Shown piece after piece: positions 20,608 to 30,306 of a DNA stretch of 64,000 bases. Origin of the DNA: Caecitellus pseudoparvulus (taxonomy: Eukaryota > Bigyra: Bicosoecida). The notes under the pieces are model-generated. The model saw only the letters and a program-made list of their open reading frames with translations, made no database searches and had not been told where the DNA came from. Numbering within the stretch: position 1 is the first letter of the stretch; every line of letters starts with the position of its first letter. The position numbers and the translations under genes were made by a program. The stretch is from the NCBI GenBank assembly GCA_965644315.1, contig CBFFRQ010000043.1:558001-622000 (forward strand). The letters run 5' to 3'.

Positions 20608-23292
20608 ATGCTGCGCACGGCGCAACGCGTGCTGTGGCATGGCCAATTCTTGGCGAGCCAGCTGGCATCACGGCGCACATGCTTGGAGGGACCACCTGCC
20701 GCCCGATGCATCAGCCAAGCCACCTCACGCAGCCGAGTGCGCGTGCATGTGCCTTTCAAAGAGTGCTTGAACGAGGCCGAGGTGCTGGAGCTCGCCTTGG
20801 CGCACTGGAAGACCCTGGACGCTCGCCACTGCACAGCAGCGCTGCAGCAGCTGGCCCTGCGCTCCCGACGCCACTTTGGCATGGGCCCGCGCGTCAACGT
20901 GGCTGTGCGCCCCGAGCTGCTGCTGCTGCTGCAGCGCACGGCGGACGAGCTGGCCGCGACACGCGGCGCTGGCCTGCCAGTGCAGCACATGGCCATGTCC
21001 GTACTGCAGGTGTGCGGCGCCATGTGGCACCTGCGCCACCCCGCCGCCATTGCTGCGTCCGAGTGTCTGCTGCGTGGGCGAGTGGCGGAGGGGCAGCAGG
21101 CGCTTCAAGTGCTGCGGGTGGGCCAGACACTGGCAGCTTTCCTGCAGGCGGAGGAGGGTGGTGCCGTGCGCCAGCACGCAGAGGCGCTGCTGCACCTGTC
21201 CCCCAGCATCGAGGACGCCGTGCGCAACGCGACACACGTCACACTGGCCTCCAACGTCCCCGTGACGCTGGTGCGTTTCGCCGCCCTCCACGCGGCCGCC
21301 CGCCAGCGAGGGGACGGCGAGGTGCAGGCGGCAGCCGCAGGCATCATGCAGGCGTGTCTGGCGGCGCTGGCACAAGCAGGCCCCCTGCCCGCCTCTGTCT
21401 TGCGCCCGGTGTTGGACAACCTGTGCGCGCTGAGCAGCTGTGAGGGGCGTGAGGAGGCGGCGGTGGTGGGGCGAGTGGTGCAGTGGCTGGGCGCGGCGGC
21501 GGAGGATGAGGGCGCCCCCCTGCCGCCCCGCCTCATCGCCACCCTGGCCCAGCGCGAGCCCCAGCTGCGCCACCTCACCGCCGCCTCCTCCTCTGCCGCC
21601 ACTGCTGTGGGCACCGCCTTCGCCGCGGTTGCTCAGCGCCTGGCAGGCACCGTGGCAGGGCACGCCGTCGCTGTGCGAGAGGGCCGCGACGCGGAGGCGG
21701 CCACACTGGCGCAGTACCTCTCCAGCTGCCTGCAGTGGACGGCAGCGCTGTTGGAAGGCGACACGGGGCGGCGGAACTCCCCTGGCTCGGGCTCCTCCGC
21801 CCTCTTGCCGCTGCTGGCAGAGGCGCTTGCGACGCCGGTGGAGCCGGGGTCGCACGGCGACCTGCTCTGTCGCCTGGACCTGCGCCTGTCCTCGGGCCTC
21901 GCCTGCATCGCCCAAGCTGGGAGGGGTGGGGGACACGCCCTCAAGACCCGCCTCCTGCACAGCCTGCCCTTCCACCTGCCCTCTAACGGTCACAGCGCCA
22001 CGGACAGCCTGAGGGTGGCCAGGGGTCTGGCTCAGCTGGCCACGGCACCCCCCCCTGACTGCACCTCCCACAGTGCCCTGTCCACGCCCCTGGCAGGCGT
22101 GGTGGGGGCGGCCCGAGCGGCACTGCCAGAGGCCGGCGCCCCCACGGGCGTCGCGGGGGGCGGGGAGGCGGGGGCGACTCACCTGTCTGCTGCCGACGCC
22201 GCGGCAGTGCAGAGCGCCCTGCTGGCGCGGGCCGTGCAGGGCATGGGGCGGTCGCCGCGACTGACGACGCCCCCCATTTGCTGCGACGCGGCGCTGTCTG
22301 CGTTACTCCTGCTGCAGAGCGGGCAGGGGGGGGGGGCGGACGCCGCCGCCGCACCACCCCACGCCGACACACACGCGCCAGCTGTAGCGGCGGGCCAGGC
22401 CCTCAGCGCTCTCGGCAGCGCCTTGCACGGCAATGCGCTGGGGCATGCCCTGTGCCTGGCACCCGAGTTGGTGGTGGGGGCGGCCACACTAGCCACGGCG
22501 GCGGGCTCCACAGGGCCCCAGCTGTGGCTGCCCCTCCTCCGCATCGCCCTGTGCCGGGCGCCTCTGCTGAGTCGGGACCAGTTGGCGCGTGTGTTGGCGG
22601 GGCCGCTGCTGGCAGCACGCGTGCCCCCCCTCGTGCGCAGCGCCAGCCACTCAGCCCTGGCGCCCGCCCACGACACGACCTGCTTGCAGCTGGCTGGGTG
22701 GCTAGCTCAGGCGCCGGGCCTGCCCAAGGTCAAGGCGTGGCGCAACCTGTGGCGCCCATGGCTGAAGCAGAGCCCCAAGGCAGCGTCGTCACTGGACCCC
22801 CCCCCGCCCCTGGGGGACTGCGTCGTCCCCGGCGTCCCCTTAACGGCTGCCTGGGCCCTGGCCCTGCGACCTGGCCCAGACGGGGACGCCACCCCCCCCA
22901 GCACCATCTCGGCGGCCAAGGCGGTGTTGCGGCAGGTGGTGGGGGAGGAGGGGGGCGGCACCCTGCTGCATGCGGCAGGGGGCTGGGCGCTGCACCACCT
23001 GAACGGGGACAGCGCACCCCCTGCCCCTGACGCGTGGTTCTGCCCCCCTGAGGCGCTGGCGCGGCTGTACTGCCGGCATGAGGTGGCGCTTCTGCACGCC
23101 CACGCCGCGACAGCCAGCGAGGAGCAGGCTGGCGTGCCCCTGGGCGCACCGGATGTGCAGGAGGAGGCCACGCGGCTGACCATTGCCGAAGTGCTGGGGG
23201 ACCTGCAGCCGGGCTCCCTGGACCCCGACTCGGGGCGCGCCCCACGGCTGCATGTGGATGCGCTGCGCAAGCTGGCTGCGTACTCTCCGTGA
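20608..23292 (+). CDS. Putative organellar RNA-binding helical-repeat protein (FASTK/RAP-like)
   Basis: This is a long single-exon ORF. I chose the Met at 20608 because the next 48 residues are Arg/Ser/Ala-rich with almost no acidic residues (MLRTAQRVLWHGQFLASQLA...), as expected of a mitochondrial or plastid transit peptide. Straight after comes LNEAEVLELALAHWKTLDARHCTAALQQLALRSRRH, the helical-pair pattern that opens many FASTK/RAP and octotricopeptide-type proteins (LLxLxxxHxxxLNxxNxxTALHRLAKLSR). The rest is alanine/leucine-rich helices up to the stop. I do not see a convincing RAP domain at the C-terminus. A role in organellar RNA stability or translation is an inference from family architecture. 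The stop at 23292 is followed after 32 bp by AATGCA. Confidence 0.5.
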   Translation: MLRTAQRVLWHGQFLASQLASRRTCLEGPPAARCISQATSRSRVRVHVPFKECLNEAEVLELALAHWKTLDARHCTAALQQLALRSRRHFGMGPRVNVAVRPELLLLLQRTADELAATRGAGLPVQHMAMSVLQVCGAMWHLRHPAAIAASECLLRGRVAEGQQALQVLRVGQTLAAFLQAEEGGAVRQHAEALLHLSPSIEDAVRNATHVTLASNVPVTLVRFAALHAAARQRGDGEVQAAAAGIMQACLAALAQAGPLPASVLRPVLDNLCALSSCEGREEAAVVGRVVQWLGAAAEDEGAPLPPRLIATLAQREPQLRHLTAASSSAATAVGTAFAAVAQRLAGTVAGHAVAVREGRDAEAATLAQYLSSCLQWTAALLEGDTGRRNSPGSGSSALLPLLAEALATPVEPGSHGDLLCRLDLRLSSGLACIAQAGRGGGHALKTRLLHSLPFHLPSNGHSATDSLRVARGLAQLATAPPPDCTSHSALSTPLAGVVGAARAALPEAGAPTGVAGGGEAGATHLSAADAAAVQSALLARAVQGMGRSPRLTTPPICCDAALSALLLLQSGQGGGADAAAAPPHADTHAPAVAAGQALSALGSALHGNALGHALCLAPELVVGAATLATAAGSTGPQLWLPLLRIALCRAPLLSRDQLARVLAGPLLAARVPPLVRSASHSALAPAHDTTCLQLAGWLAQAPGLPKVKAWRNLWRPWLKQSPKAASSLDPPPPLGDCVVPGVPLTAAWALALRPGPDGDATPPSTISAAKAVLRQVVGEEGGGTLLHAAGGWALHHLNGDSAPPAPDAWFCPPEALARLYCRHEVALLHAHAATASEEQAGVPLGAPDVQEEATRLTIAEVLGDLQPGSLDPDSGRAPRLHVDALRKLAAYSP

Positions 23293-23456
23293 GGGGGGCG
23301 GGGCTCGCGGGCGCAGGGCAAACAATGCAACGCGGCAATTCCGCAACTGAAAGTAAACAACGTATTGGGACTGGGCCTCTCTGCTCAACCTGGGCCAGCA
23401 GGAGGCTGCCTGGTGGCGTGCACAGCCGCGTTTCGGCGGCGTTTTGCACGGCCCAC

Positions 23457-24368
23457 ATGGCCGCCAATGGCACGCCGGCTGGCGCGCCCAGCGCCGCCAC
23501 GCCGGCGAGCATGCCCATGCAGCAGTTCCCCGCCTTTTCACCTGCTGCTGCCATGCAGCCGTATGGCGCTCCTCCCCCGTATGGGTACTTCGGCGGCGCC
23601 ATGCCCAGCGGCCCTCTGCCTCCAGCTGTGGCTGGGCTCATCGGCGTGCAGCAGGCAGTGGGGGCGGTGGGCAGCATCATCCAGCTCCTGGGCATGAACG
23701 CCCAGGCCGTGCAGCAAGTGTCCGGGGCCCTCATCCAGCTGCTGGAGGGGGCTGGCCAGGCGGCCGGAGAGTTCGTCGGCGTGCTGGGCAACGCTGACGC
23801 CCGGAGTCAGGCCGCCCCCGACACCGCCCGGCGGGCCCAGCGCCGGCGCTTCCTGCGCTGGGCCATCGGCCTCTTCGTCCTCGTCGCGGCTTACCACGGC
23901 ATGCGGTGGCTGGTGCGCAGCCGCCCCGCGGGTGCGGGCCGCCCCACCTCCTTCCGAGCCTGGCTGCTGCATTTGACTGTCTTCGCAGGGGCGGTGGTGG
24001 CGGGGCACGCCATCGGCCCCAAGCCCCTGCACGAGGCGTTCCTGCAGCTGCACGGCGCCATGCAGGAGGCCTTGCAGCACGCGCCACCGGCCCCCAGCGA
24101 ACTGCCGCCCCTGCCGCCTGTGGGCGAGGGGGGCACGGACGAGGGGGGTGTGACACCCCCCCCTTCACCCCCCTCGCAGGCCCCCCCTGCGGCAGGGAGG
24201 GGGACCCCCAGCGCTGCGGACGTCAGCGCGGTGCTTCGTCGCGCCGTGGCCACGACGGGGGTGGGGCCAGATGGAGTGCCGGGGGCATCCCCCCCCCCCT
24301 CACCCGGGCCGAGGGTGGGGGTGGCATCCGATGGCGGTGCCGCGGAGAGCAAGGCCTCCCCCCCCTGA
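23457..24368 (+). CDS. PEX13-like peroxisomal membrane protein
   Basis: From the Met at 23457 (MAANGTPAG) the protein begins with a Pro/Gly/Tyr-rich segment (YGAPPPYGYFGG), as in peroxin-13. It then has the amphipathic helices QQAVGAVGSIIQLLGMNAQAV and VSGALIQLLEGAG, which parallel the PEX13 N-domain phrase on multiple internal helices (SMMMDATFSAVYNSFRAVL type). A basic hinge RRAQRRRFLRWAIGL starts a first membrane helix, and a second follows near 23960-24010. The tail is Pro/Ser/Gly-rich, with no SH3 domain. Plant PEX13 also lacks SH3. PEX13 is part of the docking pore for matrix protein import. Identification rests on composition and order rather than strict motifs. Only 16 bp separate its stop from that of the convergent kinase gene. 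Confidence 0.5.
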   Translation: MAANGTPAGAPSAATPASMPMQQFPAFSPAAAMQPYGAPPPYGYFGGAMPSGPLPPAVAGLIGVQQAVGAVGSIIQLLGMNAQAVQQVSGALIQLLEGAGQAAGEFVGVLGNADARSQAAPDTARRAQRRRFLRWAIGLFVLVAAYHGMRWLVRSRPAGAGRPTSFRAWLLHLTVFAGAVVAGHAIGPKPLHEAFLQLHGAMQEALQHAPPAPSELPPLPPVGEGGTDEGGVTPPPSPPSQAPPAAGRGTPSAADVSAVLRRAVATTGVGPDGVPGASPPPSPGPRVGVASDGGAAESKASPP

Positions 24369-24384
24369 GGCGGCGGGGCGGGCG

Positions 24385-25307
24385 TCACACCCAGCTCTGC
24401 ACTGCCTGCAGGGCCGCCGCTTGCAGCTCTGCCGGCGTGCCGCGTGAGCTATCCAGCACTTTGTTCGCGATGGAGAGGCGCTTGGCGGGGGGGGCCTGGG
24501 AGGCGACGCGGGCCTCGGCGTCCGCCGGCGACAGGCCGTCCCGGGCTGCCAGGCGCTGCAGCTGCACGGCGCGGTCGCAGTGCAGGACGAGCACCTGCGG
24601 CCAGGCCAGGATCCAGGAGCCTGTCTCAGCCATGAGGGCGGCGTCGTACACCACCTGGCGCCCCTCCCACACGCCGCGCACCAGCAGCTGCCACAGGCAC
24701 TCCCGGGCGATGGCCGCGTGCATGATGGAGTTCAGGCGCTTGCGGGCGGCGATGCAGGCCGCGGAGTCCCCGAACACCAGCTTGCCCAGCGCCGGGCGGT
24801 CGATGTCGCCTTCCGGCGTCAGGATGCCGTGGCCGAAAGCTGCGACGAGGGGCTGGAAGGCAGGGCCGCCAGGGGCCTGCACAGCCCGTGAAATGCGATC
24901 GGCGTCGATGATGTGCATGCCCACTTGCTTGAACACCTGCGTGACTGTGCTCTTCCCGCACGCGATGCCGCCTGTGCGAGGCACGGCAGGCTTGCGTGCA
25001 ACGGGCGAAACGCTGGTGGAACGCCAGGCTGCACAGTTCCCGCACCAGTGACGCCGATGGGCAGCGCTCGCCAGCTGAGTCCAAAGCACAGCATGAAGAT
25101 AAATACAAAGACGGTGGAGGGCACCCACTCAGGTCCGAACGTGTCCAGGAGCCAGTCCAGCAGGGGCGTGGCCGATGCGACGAGGTACGCTTGGGACGCC
25201 GCCAGGCACACCCGCCGACTGCGGTGGGCAGCGGGCAGCAGCGCCAGGGCCCTGGGCGCCAGCAGGCCGCCCGCCGCGACAGTCAGAGCAAAGCCCAAGT
25301 CCTCCAT
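24385..25307 (-). CDS. Dephospho-CoA kinase with N-terminal membrane domain
   Basis: The last enzyme of CoA synthesis, phosphorylating the ribose 3' hydroxyl of dephospho-CoA. Exon 1 (25046-25307, MEDLGFALTVAA) encodes two hydrophobic segments (LAASQAYLVASATPLLDWLL and PSTVFVFIFMLCFGLSW). A 74-bp intron (24972-25045) splits the P-loop. Splicing gives RALPIGVTGGIACGKSTV, the exact CoaE opening. Downstream are HIIDADRISR (substrate Asp), the lid with FGDSAACIAARKRLNSIMH, VVYDAALMAETG, and VLVLHCDRAVQLQRLAARDGLS, all standard. The kinase domain is complete (about 200 residues). The fused membrane anchor is unusual relative to soluble CoaE. The membrane it enters is unknown. Confidence 0.88.
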
Positions 25308-25406
25308 GGTGGCCGGCCTGCCTGCACCACGCCGCCTGCCAACGCCACGACAACAGTGCAGAGTGAATTGTGGTGGGGGTGAGCGACCTGCGGGAGGGCG
25401 TGGCGC

Positions 25407-27101
25407 CTAGCCCCGCGGCGGCCCCTGCAGCGCCCCGGACTGCAGCATGGAGGGGTACAGCAAGGACCCCGCCGGCAGGCTGTGTTCCTGCCCCGTCAGC
25501 TCGTCGGCCAGGCTGGCGCCGTCCAGGTCCAGGGCATCGAAGGATGACGCGTGCCCGAATTGAGACGCCCCCATGCCGTCCTCACTGTCCTCGCTGACGG
25601 CAGAGGGGTGTCGGGCGTCCCGCCAGCCGTAGTGCAGCGCTGACAGCTGCGCAACGTTGCCCTCTACGTACTGCATGGAGATGGCCCGCTCGCCCTCCAG
25701 GGTGTGGGGGGGGGCGTCCCACCCCCCCCCCGCCTCGCTGTCTGTGCTGGGCTGTCGGTGGTGGGGCGGCACCGCCCGCACCTCCGCGGACCCCACGCCC
25801 ACCCCGTTGCCCAGGAACTCTGCCGCAGCCTGCTCTGTGGGGGAGGTGGGGGGGCCGTCAGCGTCGCCCGGGTCCCCCCCCCCCAGGGGCGGTCTGGACA
25901 GCAGCGTGCCTGTGCCTTGGACGGACCGGCGGTCCAACAATGGCTGCCCCATGGACAGTGCCCTGGCCCCTGGTGTCGTGTACAGCGCTGCCTCAGGCAC
26001 TGGCACGTGTACTGGCGCCTTGGGCGGGGGGGGGGCGGCGGGCCGGCCACAGCGCAGCCACATGGCCAGCTGCTGCCGGATGGGGCGGTTGGTGCTGACG
26101 AAGATGAGGAAGTTGATGACGCCCTGCGCAGGCATGAGCAGGGCAGTGGCCCACATCAGTGGCCCGCGCATGACGAAGCCCCTGCCCGTCGCCCCACTGA
26201 ACGGCAGGATGGTGGTGAGGCTGGTGCGCAGCAACAGCGGCGGCACCGTCACCGCCACATACCCCAACAAATACCCCCCGAAGTACAGCAGCAGGGCATG
26301 CCACTTGCTGCGCTGGGTGGGCCGGGCTGGGTTGGTTGGTGTGCAGGCCACCTTGGTGCCGAGTGCCACCAACAGCACGAGCAGCCCAGCCAGCAACACC
26401 AGCTTGGGCACGTACAGGGCCCACACTGGGTCGGCCGCCAGGTCGTTGGCAGTGGAGGCGCCATAGGGCAGGTCATACCAGCACCACGGCCCGATGTCCA
26501 TGGGGGAGGGGTCGGCTCCGTGGATGGTGCGAGGCACCAGCACTGCCACCAGCACCAGCGCCACGGGCACCAGCCAACACACGGCCTGGTACACGAGGTA
26601 CCGCCTGCGGGCAAAGGAGCCCCGCAGCTCCCTCTGCAGGAAGAAGGTCATGCGCAGGAGCTCTGTGGCGAGGGCTGCCGTCCAGGCGGCCGACCACAGC
26701 GGCGCCACGGCGATGAGAATGGCCTGTGCCTTGCAGGCGGCGTTGGCGGGGGTGCCGCCGGGATGCCCCATGGAGGCATGGCCGGAGGCCAAGGGCCCGA
26801 TGAGGAAGGCAGCGCCCTGGATGGTGTCGGCGATGTTAAGGAACATGAGCTGCCGCAGGTAGCCGTGCAGCAGCTTGCTCATGCGCGCGTGGTGGGGGTT
26901 CTGCCCAGCCGACACCCCGAAACCAGTCCCCCACCGCAGGTGCAGGTAGGCCCCCAGGCTGATGAGGCAGCACAGCACACTGCACAGACCACTGCCAAAT
27001 GCCAACCACATGGCATGGTTTGCTTCCTCCAACGCAGCGTGGGGCATGCTGGAGTTGGCCGGCGGCGCGGCGACGTGCGGAAATCGCAGAAGGCTCGACA
27101 T
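25407..27101 (-). CDS. Seven-transmembrane receptor of the cAMP-receptor-like (class E/family 2-like) type
   Basis: This is a single-exon ORF of 564 residues with seven hydrophobic helices in the first 330. The second helix includes LRQLMFLNIADTIQGAAFLIG. A cysteine before the third helix (ANAACKAQAILIAVAPLWSAAWTAALA) could pair with the Cys of WCWYDLPYG in the second extracellular loop, as in Dictyostelium cAMP receptors and their relatives. Helix 5 is LYVPKLVLLAGLLVLLVAL. Helix 7 is followed by NFLIFVSTNRPIRQQLAMWLRCG, a typical cytoplasmic helix 8. The last 220 residues form a Pro/Ser/Gly-rich and acidic cytosolic tail that could be phosphorylated. It would signal through heterotrimeric G proteins; the ligand is unknown. 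The stop is followed by AATTCA about 38 bases downstream on the sense strand. Confidence 0.75.
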   Translation of the reverse strand: MSSLLRFPHVAAPPANSSMPHAALEEANHAMWLAFGSGLCSVLCCLISLGAYLHLRWGTGFGVSAGQNPHHARMSKLLHGYLRQLMFLNIADTIQGAAFLIGPLASGHASMGHPGGTPANAACKAQAILIAVAPLWSAAWTAALATELLRMTFFLQRELRGSFARRRYLVYQAVCWLVPVALVLVAVLVPRTIHGADPSPMDIGPWCWYDLPYGASTANDLAADPVWALYVPKLVLLAGLLVLLVALGTKVACTPTNPARPTQRSKWHALLLYFGGYLLGYVAVTVPPLLLRTSLTTILPFSGATGRGFVMRGPLMWATALLMPAQGVINFLIFVSTNRPIRQQLAMWLRCGRPAAPPPPKAPVHVPVPEAALYTTPGARALSMGQPLLDRRSVQGTGTLLSRPPLGGGDPGDADGPPTSPTEQAAAEFLGNGVGVGSAEVRAVPPHHRQPSTDSEAGGGWDAPPHTLEGERAISMQYVEGNVAQLSALHYGWRDARHPSAVSEDSEDGMGASQFGHASSFDALDLDGASLADELTGQEHSLPAGSLLYPSMLQSGALQGPPRG

Positions 27102-27516
27102 GGATTCCTCTGTGAGTACTTCAAGTCGCGTCCTCGGCTTCAGAGGCAGACCAGCAGCAGTGTGTTCCCGCGGAGGGCGGCAGGGGACCAGACCCCGGCA
27201 CGGAGGCCGTCACTCTGCCGTTTCTCCGGGCAGCCGCCGCGCCAGGGTCAGCCTTGTGCTGCGAGCCTGGCAGCAGCACTGTCGCGCTCACCGCAAATCC
27301 CAACTCCCCAAACAGCGAGGTGCAAGCTGCACAACCAGGGGCTCCTCATTCAACTGGCGTTGCGAATCACGACAGGGCTGGTGGCGACAATTTGCCGTGC
27401 GCGAGCACTTGCCCTGCCAAGTGGCTGTGTGACTTGCAGGCGCCGGCAACGCGAGGTGTGCCGGGGAACTGCAGAAAGAATTTGAGACACGCAGGGCGCC
27501 GCAAGCCACACGCACC
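27102..27516. promoter_or_regulatory. Divergent intergenic region
   Basis: About 415 bp between the divergent starts of the 7TM receptor (-) and an unknown gene (+). Both promoters should lie here. I see no repeat, TATA-like box or extra gene. Confidence 0.35.
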
Positions 27517-28385
27517 ATGGAGCCGTCGCACTGGCAGGTGGCCAACTCCTCCTCACGCCTGCGTGTGGACATGAGCCACAAGCAGCAAGCCACGTTCGAC
27601 CCCAACTACCTCCAAGCACCTGCGCAAGCGCGTGCCGCAGCCGCGGAGGCTGGGCGGGCGCAGCGTGCAGCTGCCTCGGACCGGGCGCTGGAGGTGGACT
27701 GGGCAGGGAACCCTGTCCATGTCAAGCAGCGTGCGGGGGTGGACACGGCGGCTGCACGGGCCCACCTGTCTGTGACGGAGCAGGGCTTGCTGCCCAGTCC
27801 CGAGGCTGGCGTCCAGCGGGAGTTCGTGGGCAAGAAGCACTACGAGGGGGACATCAGGTTCTCCAGCCACGCAAGCGAGGGAAGCGGCGCCCCTATGGGA
27901 TCAGCGGCGTACCAAGTGGGGCCTGGTGCGCCTTCTGCGGCAGACTGGACTTCGTGAGTCGCAGTGGCGTTTCCACGCGTAACGCCACGCGCACCACCCC
28001 CTCTTCAAACCCTCCCAGGACGGCCAAGGTGATGCAAAGTGGAGACAAGGACACTGCTATCAGTGGGGCGCACACAGAGCGCCGGCTTCGCCAGCAGTCT
28101 GCCGCTGCAGCTGCCAACGCAGCCATCAACATGCCTGGCTACGGCGTGCAAGGGGCGCTGACGGGGCGGTACCCTTCCCGCGGCTCAGCCGGCGCCGCCC
28201 TGACAGCAGCGCCGCCCTCGCACTCCACCAGCATGAGTGGTCGCCGTGGCCTGCGCAAGGACATGCTGGGCGACATCACAGCCGCCGTGGCTGACAGCGT
28301 CGGCTCTGCGCCGCGTGCAGTGGGCACGGCACAGGCACGGGACACGGCTGCAGCACGCGAGGCGGCCATTCTGGGGGCGAACTAG
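27517..28385 (+). CDS. Conserved-looking protein of unknown function
   Basis: This is a two-exon gene. Exon 1 starts at 27517 (MEPSHWQVANSS) and ends at GACTTC before GTGAGTC near 27955. The acceptor CCCAG near 28019 restores the frame as WTS-TAKVMQSGDKDT. The product is about 265 residues, rich in Ala, Gln, Arg and His, with no membrane segment. Segments such as FVGKKHYEGDIRFSS and SVTEQGLLPSPE look like ordered short motifs. The second half (MSGRRGLRKDMLGDITAAVADSVG) looks helical. I recognise no family and assign no function. Coding status rests on the splice agreement and the absence of a competing reading. Confidence 0.55.
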
Positions 28386-28516
28386 TGCGTTGACCCTGCG
28401 TGCCGTGTGCGCTCCCGCGACTATGCGGCCACGGGCACCCGCCCCCCCTCGCAGTTCCGCCAAGCCAGCCGGGTACACAGGCCACACCCGGCGATGAAGG
28501 CGCTGCACCGCATGCA

Positions 28517-30212
28517 TTACACAGACACCTCGGGCAGCTCGCTGGACATGTGGTCGGTGCCTGGGATGACGATAAAGTCCTCGTTGTGCCGGGGCACGGC
28601 GCCAGTGCCTGCCTGCCGGATGACCCAATTCACATCACTGCGCACGGTCACCGACAGCTCCGGGTCCAGGGGCTGGGGTCCGGGCTGCTGCACCTTGGCA
28701 GAGGCGTCCGTGGGGGCGGGGGGCAGGTTGGCAGCGGCGGCGCCGGCGGCAGCCCCCTCCAGTGCGGCATCCTCTGGGGCGGCATCCTTGTCCCCCCCTG
28801 TCGGCGCCAGGACCGCCTCATCCCCGCCCTCGGCAGCCACCTGCTCTGCCGCTGCGCCGTCCTTGTCCTCAGACGCCTCGGCAGCGCCCCGGGCCAAGGT
28901 GGGGTTCAGGGCCTGCCACGCCTCGAAGCGTGTGGCGAGCCAGTGGCACAAGTCGTGCACCAGGCGCTGGCGCGTGTCGATGTTGTCCCACTCCATGGCA
29001 TGCCACGTGCCTTGGTACACGATGTGGGTGCGGTCGGGGCTGGAGCAGCCCAGGATGAAGTCCGTGGTGAGGGCCTTGTCCGTGACCACGTCGTCGTCCC
29101 CCTGCACCAGCAGCACCGCAGGCGCTCTGAACTCGTGCATGCTCTCCTGGATCTCCAGCGTCGCGTCGTACAGCTGGATGCCGGTCTGCAGGCGGGGCTG
29201 CTTGGGCATGCCCCTGGCCTCGCCGTTGGCCCGCACATGAGCCAGCTGGTCGGGGCACTTGAAGCAGTCTCCCAGGACGTCTCCATCGGGGACCAGCGGC
29301 GCCTGGGGCATGCAGGTGGCCAGGCAGCGCAGGCAGTTCAGGGCGCAGCAGTTGGGGATGCGCTCCGGGGCGATGCCGCACATGGGTGCGGACAGGATGA
29401 CGCCAGTCCACATGGCAGGTGTCTTGCGGGCGGCGTTGATGGCGACGGCGCCACCCATGGACTGGCCGTACATGAACATGGGCAGGGTGGGGGCCCCGGC
29501 GGAGGTCCACTTGCCGCCTGCCATGGCCAGGGCGTGGCGCCCCACCATAATGGCGTTGTCCACATACTCATCGAAGCTCTCACACAGCCCCGGCACACCC
29601 GGCGAGCCCATGCCCGGCTGGTTGAACCCCACAGCCAGCAGGCCCAGCGCGTTGAACTCAGACGCCCATGCGTGCCACTGGTGGTCCATGCGGTGCAGGT
29701 AGCCCTGTGGGGGTGAGCAGGGGCGGAGGTGAGGGTCGCCAGCGGTTGCTCAGTCGCGCATGCAACTCACGTGCACCAGAAGCACGATGCCACGAGGGCG
29801 GGGCACAGCCACTGGGTGCCACGCCGTGGTGACAATGTCCTTGCCCTGTGCATTCTTCAGCATAAACTCTTCCTGGCGGGACACGTCCGACAGGTCTGCG
29901 GCGTCCGTGAACGTCTGCGGGCGAGCGGATCATGTGGCCGGCTGAAAATCCGCTGGGCTCACCACGCCGAGCAGGCGGCGAGCTCACCCTGTTCCGGAAG
30001 ACGTTGGTGGGGTCAGGCGTGCGGCCTTCCAGGATGGTGGAGGGGGGCACCTGTGCCACCATGCCACTTGCCTCGGGCACGCTGGCGTCGGAGGAGGCTG
30101 CCTCAGAACTTTCTGCTGGGACAGGCGGCGGCGCGACCTCCTCGCCGGAGGTGTCGGGCGCGTGCCCTGCCTCGTCAGCCATTGTGGACAGGGGGTTGGG
30201 GGCTTCGATCAC
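28517..30212 (-). CDS. Alpha/beta hydrolase, monoacylglycerol lipase-like
   Basis: This is a three-exon serine hydrolase. Exon 1 starts at 30212 (MIEAPNPLST; a Met at 30182 is also possible) and is acidic and Pro-rich. It joins through VFRNR to TFTDAADLSDV. Exon 2 ends GIVLLVH before GTGAGT. Exon 3 opens GYLHRMDHQWHAWASEF, completing the HG oxyanion motif seen in monoglyceride lipases. The nucleophile elbow is YGQSMGGA near 29440-29465. The acid is in VQGDDDVVTD near 29085-29110, and the catalytic His is in GTWHAMEWD near 28995. The triad is complete. A lid region with several Cys (CCALNCLRCLATC) lies between. Hydrolysis of monoacylglycerol or lysophospholipid is likely. The C-terminus is a long low-complexity Ala/Glu tail. 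The stop TAA overlaps AATGCA. Confidence 0.8.
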
Positions 30213-30306
30213 GGCAGGGAAGTGCAGGGCCTCTTTCCTTGGCGTGCAGGGTGTGGAGGGTTTCTGGCGTTTGCAGTTTGTACTCAGCTGTGGCCCGGGA
30301 GCCGCT

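Noticed and set aside
22327-22337. Long G runs (for example at 22327, 4090 and 25708) as G-quadruplex or regulatory elements
   Set aside because: They are single homopolymer runs inside GC-rich coding sequence, mostly encoding Gly or Pro; nothing specific supports a function.
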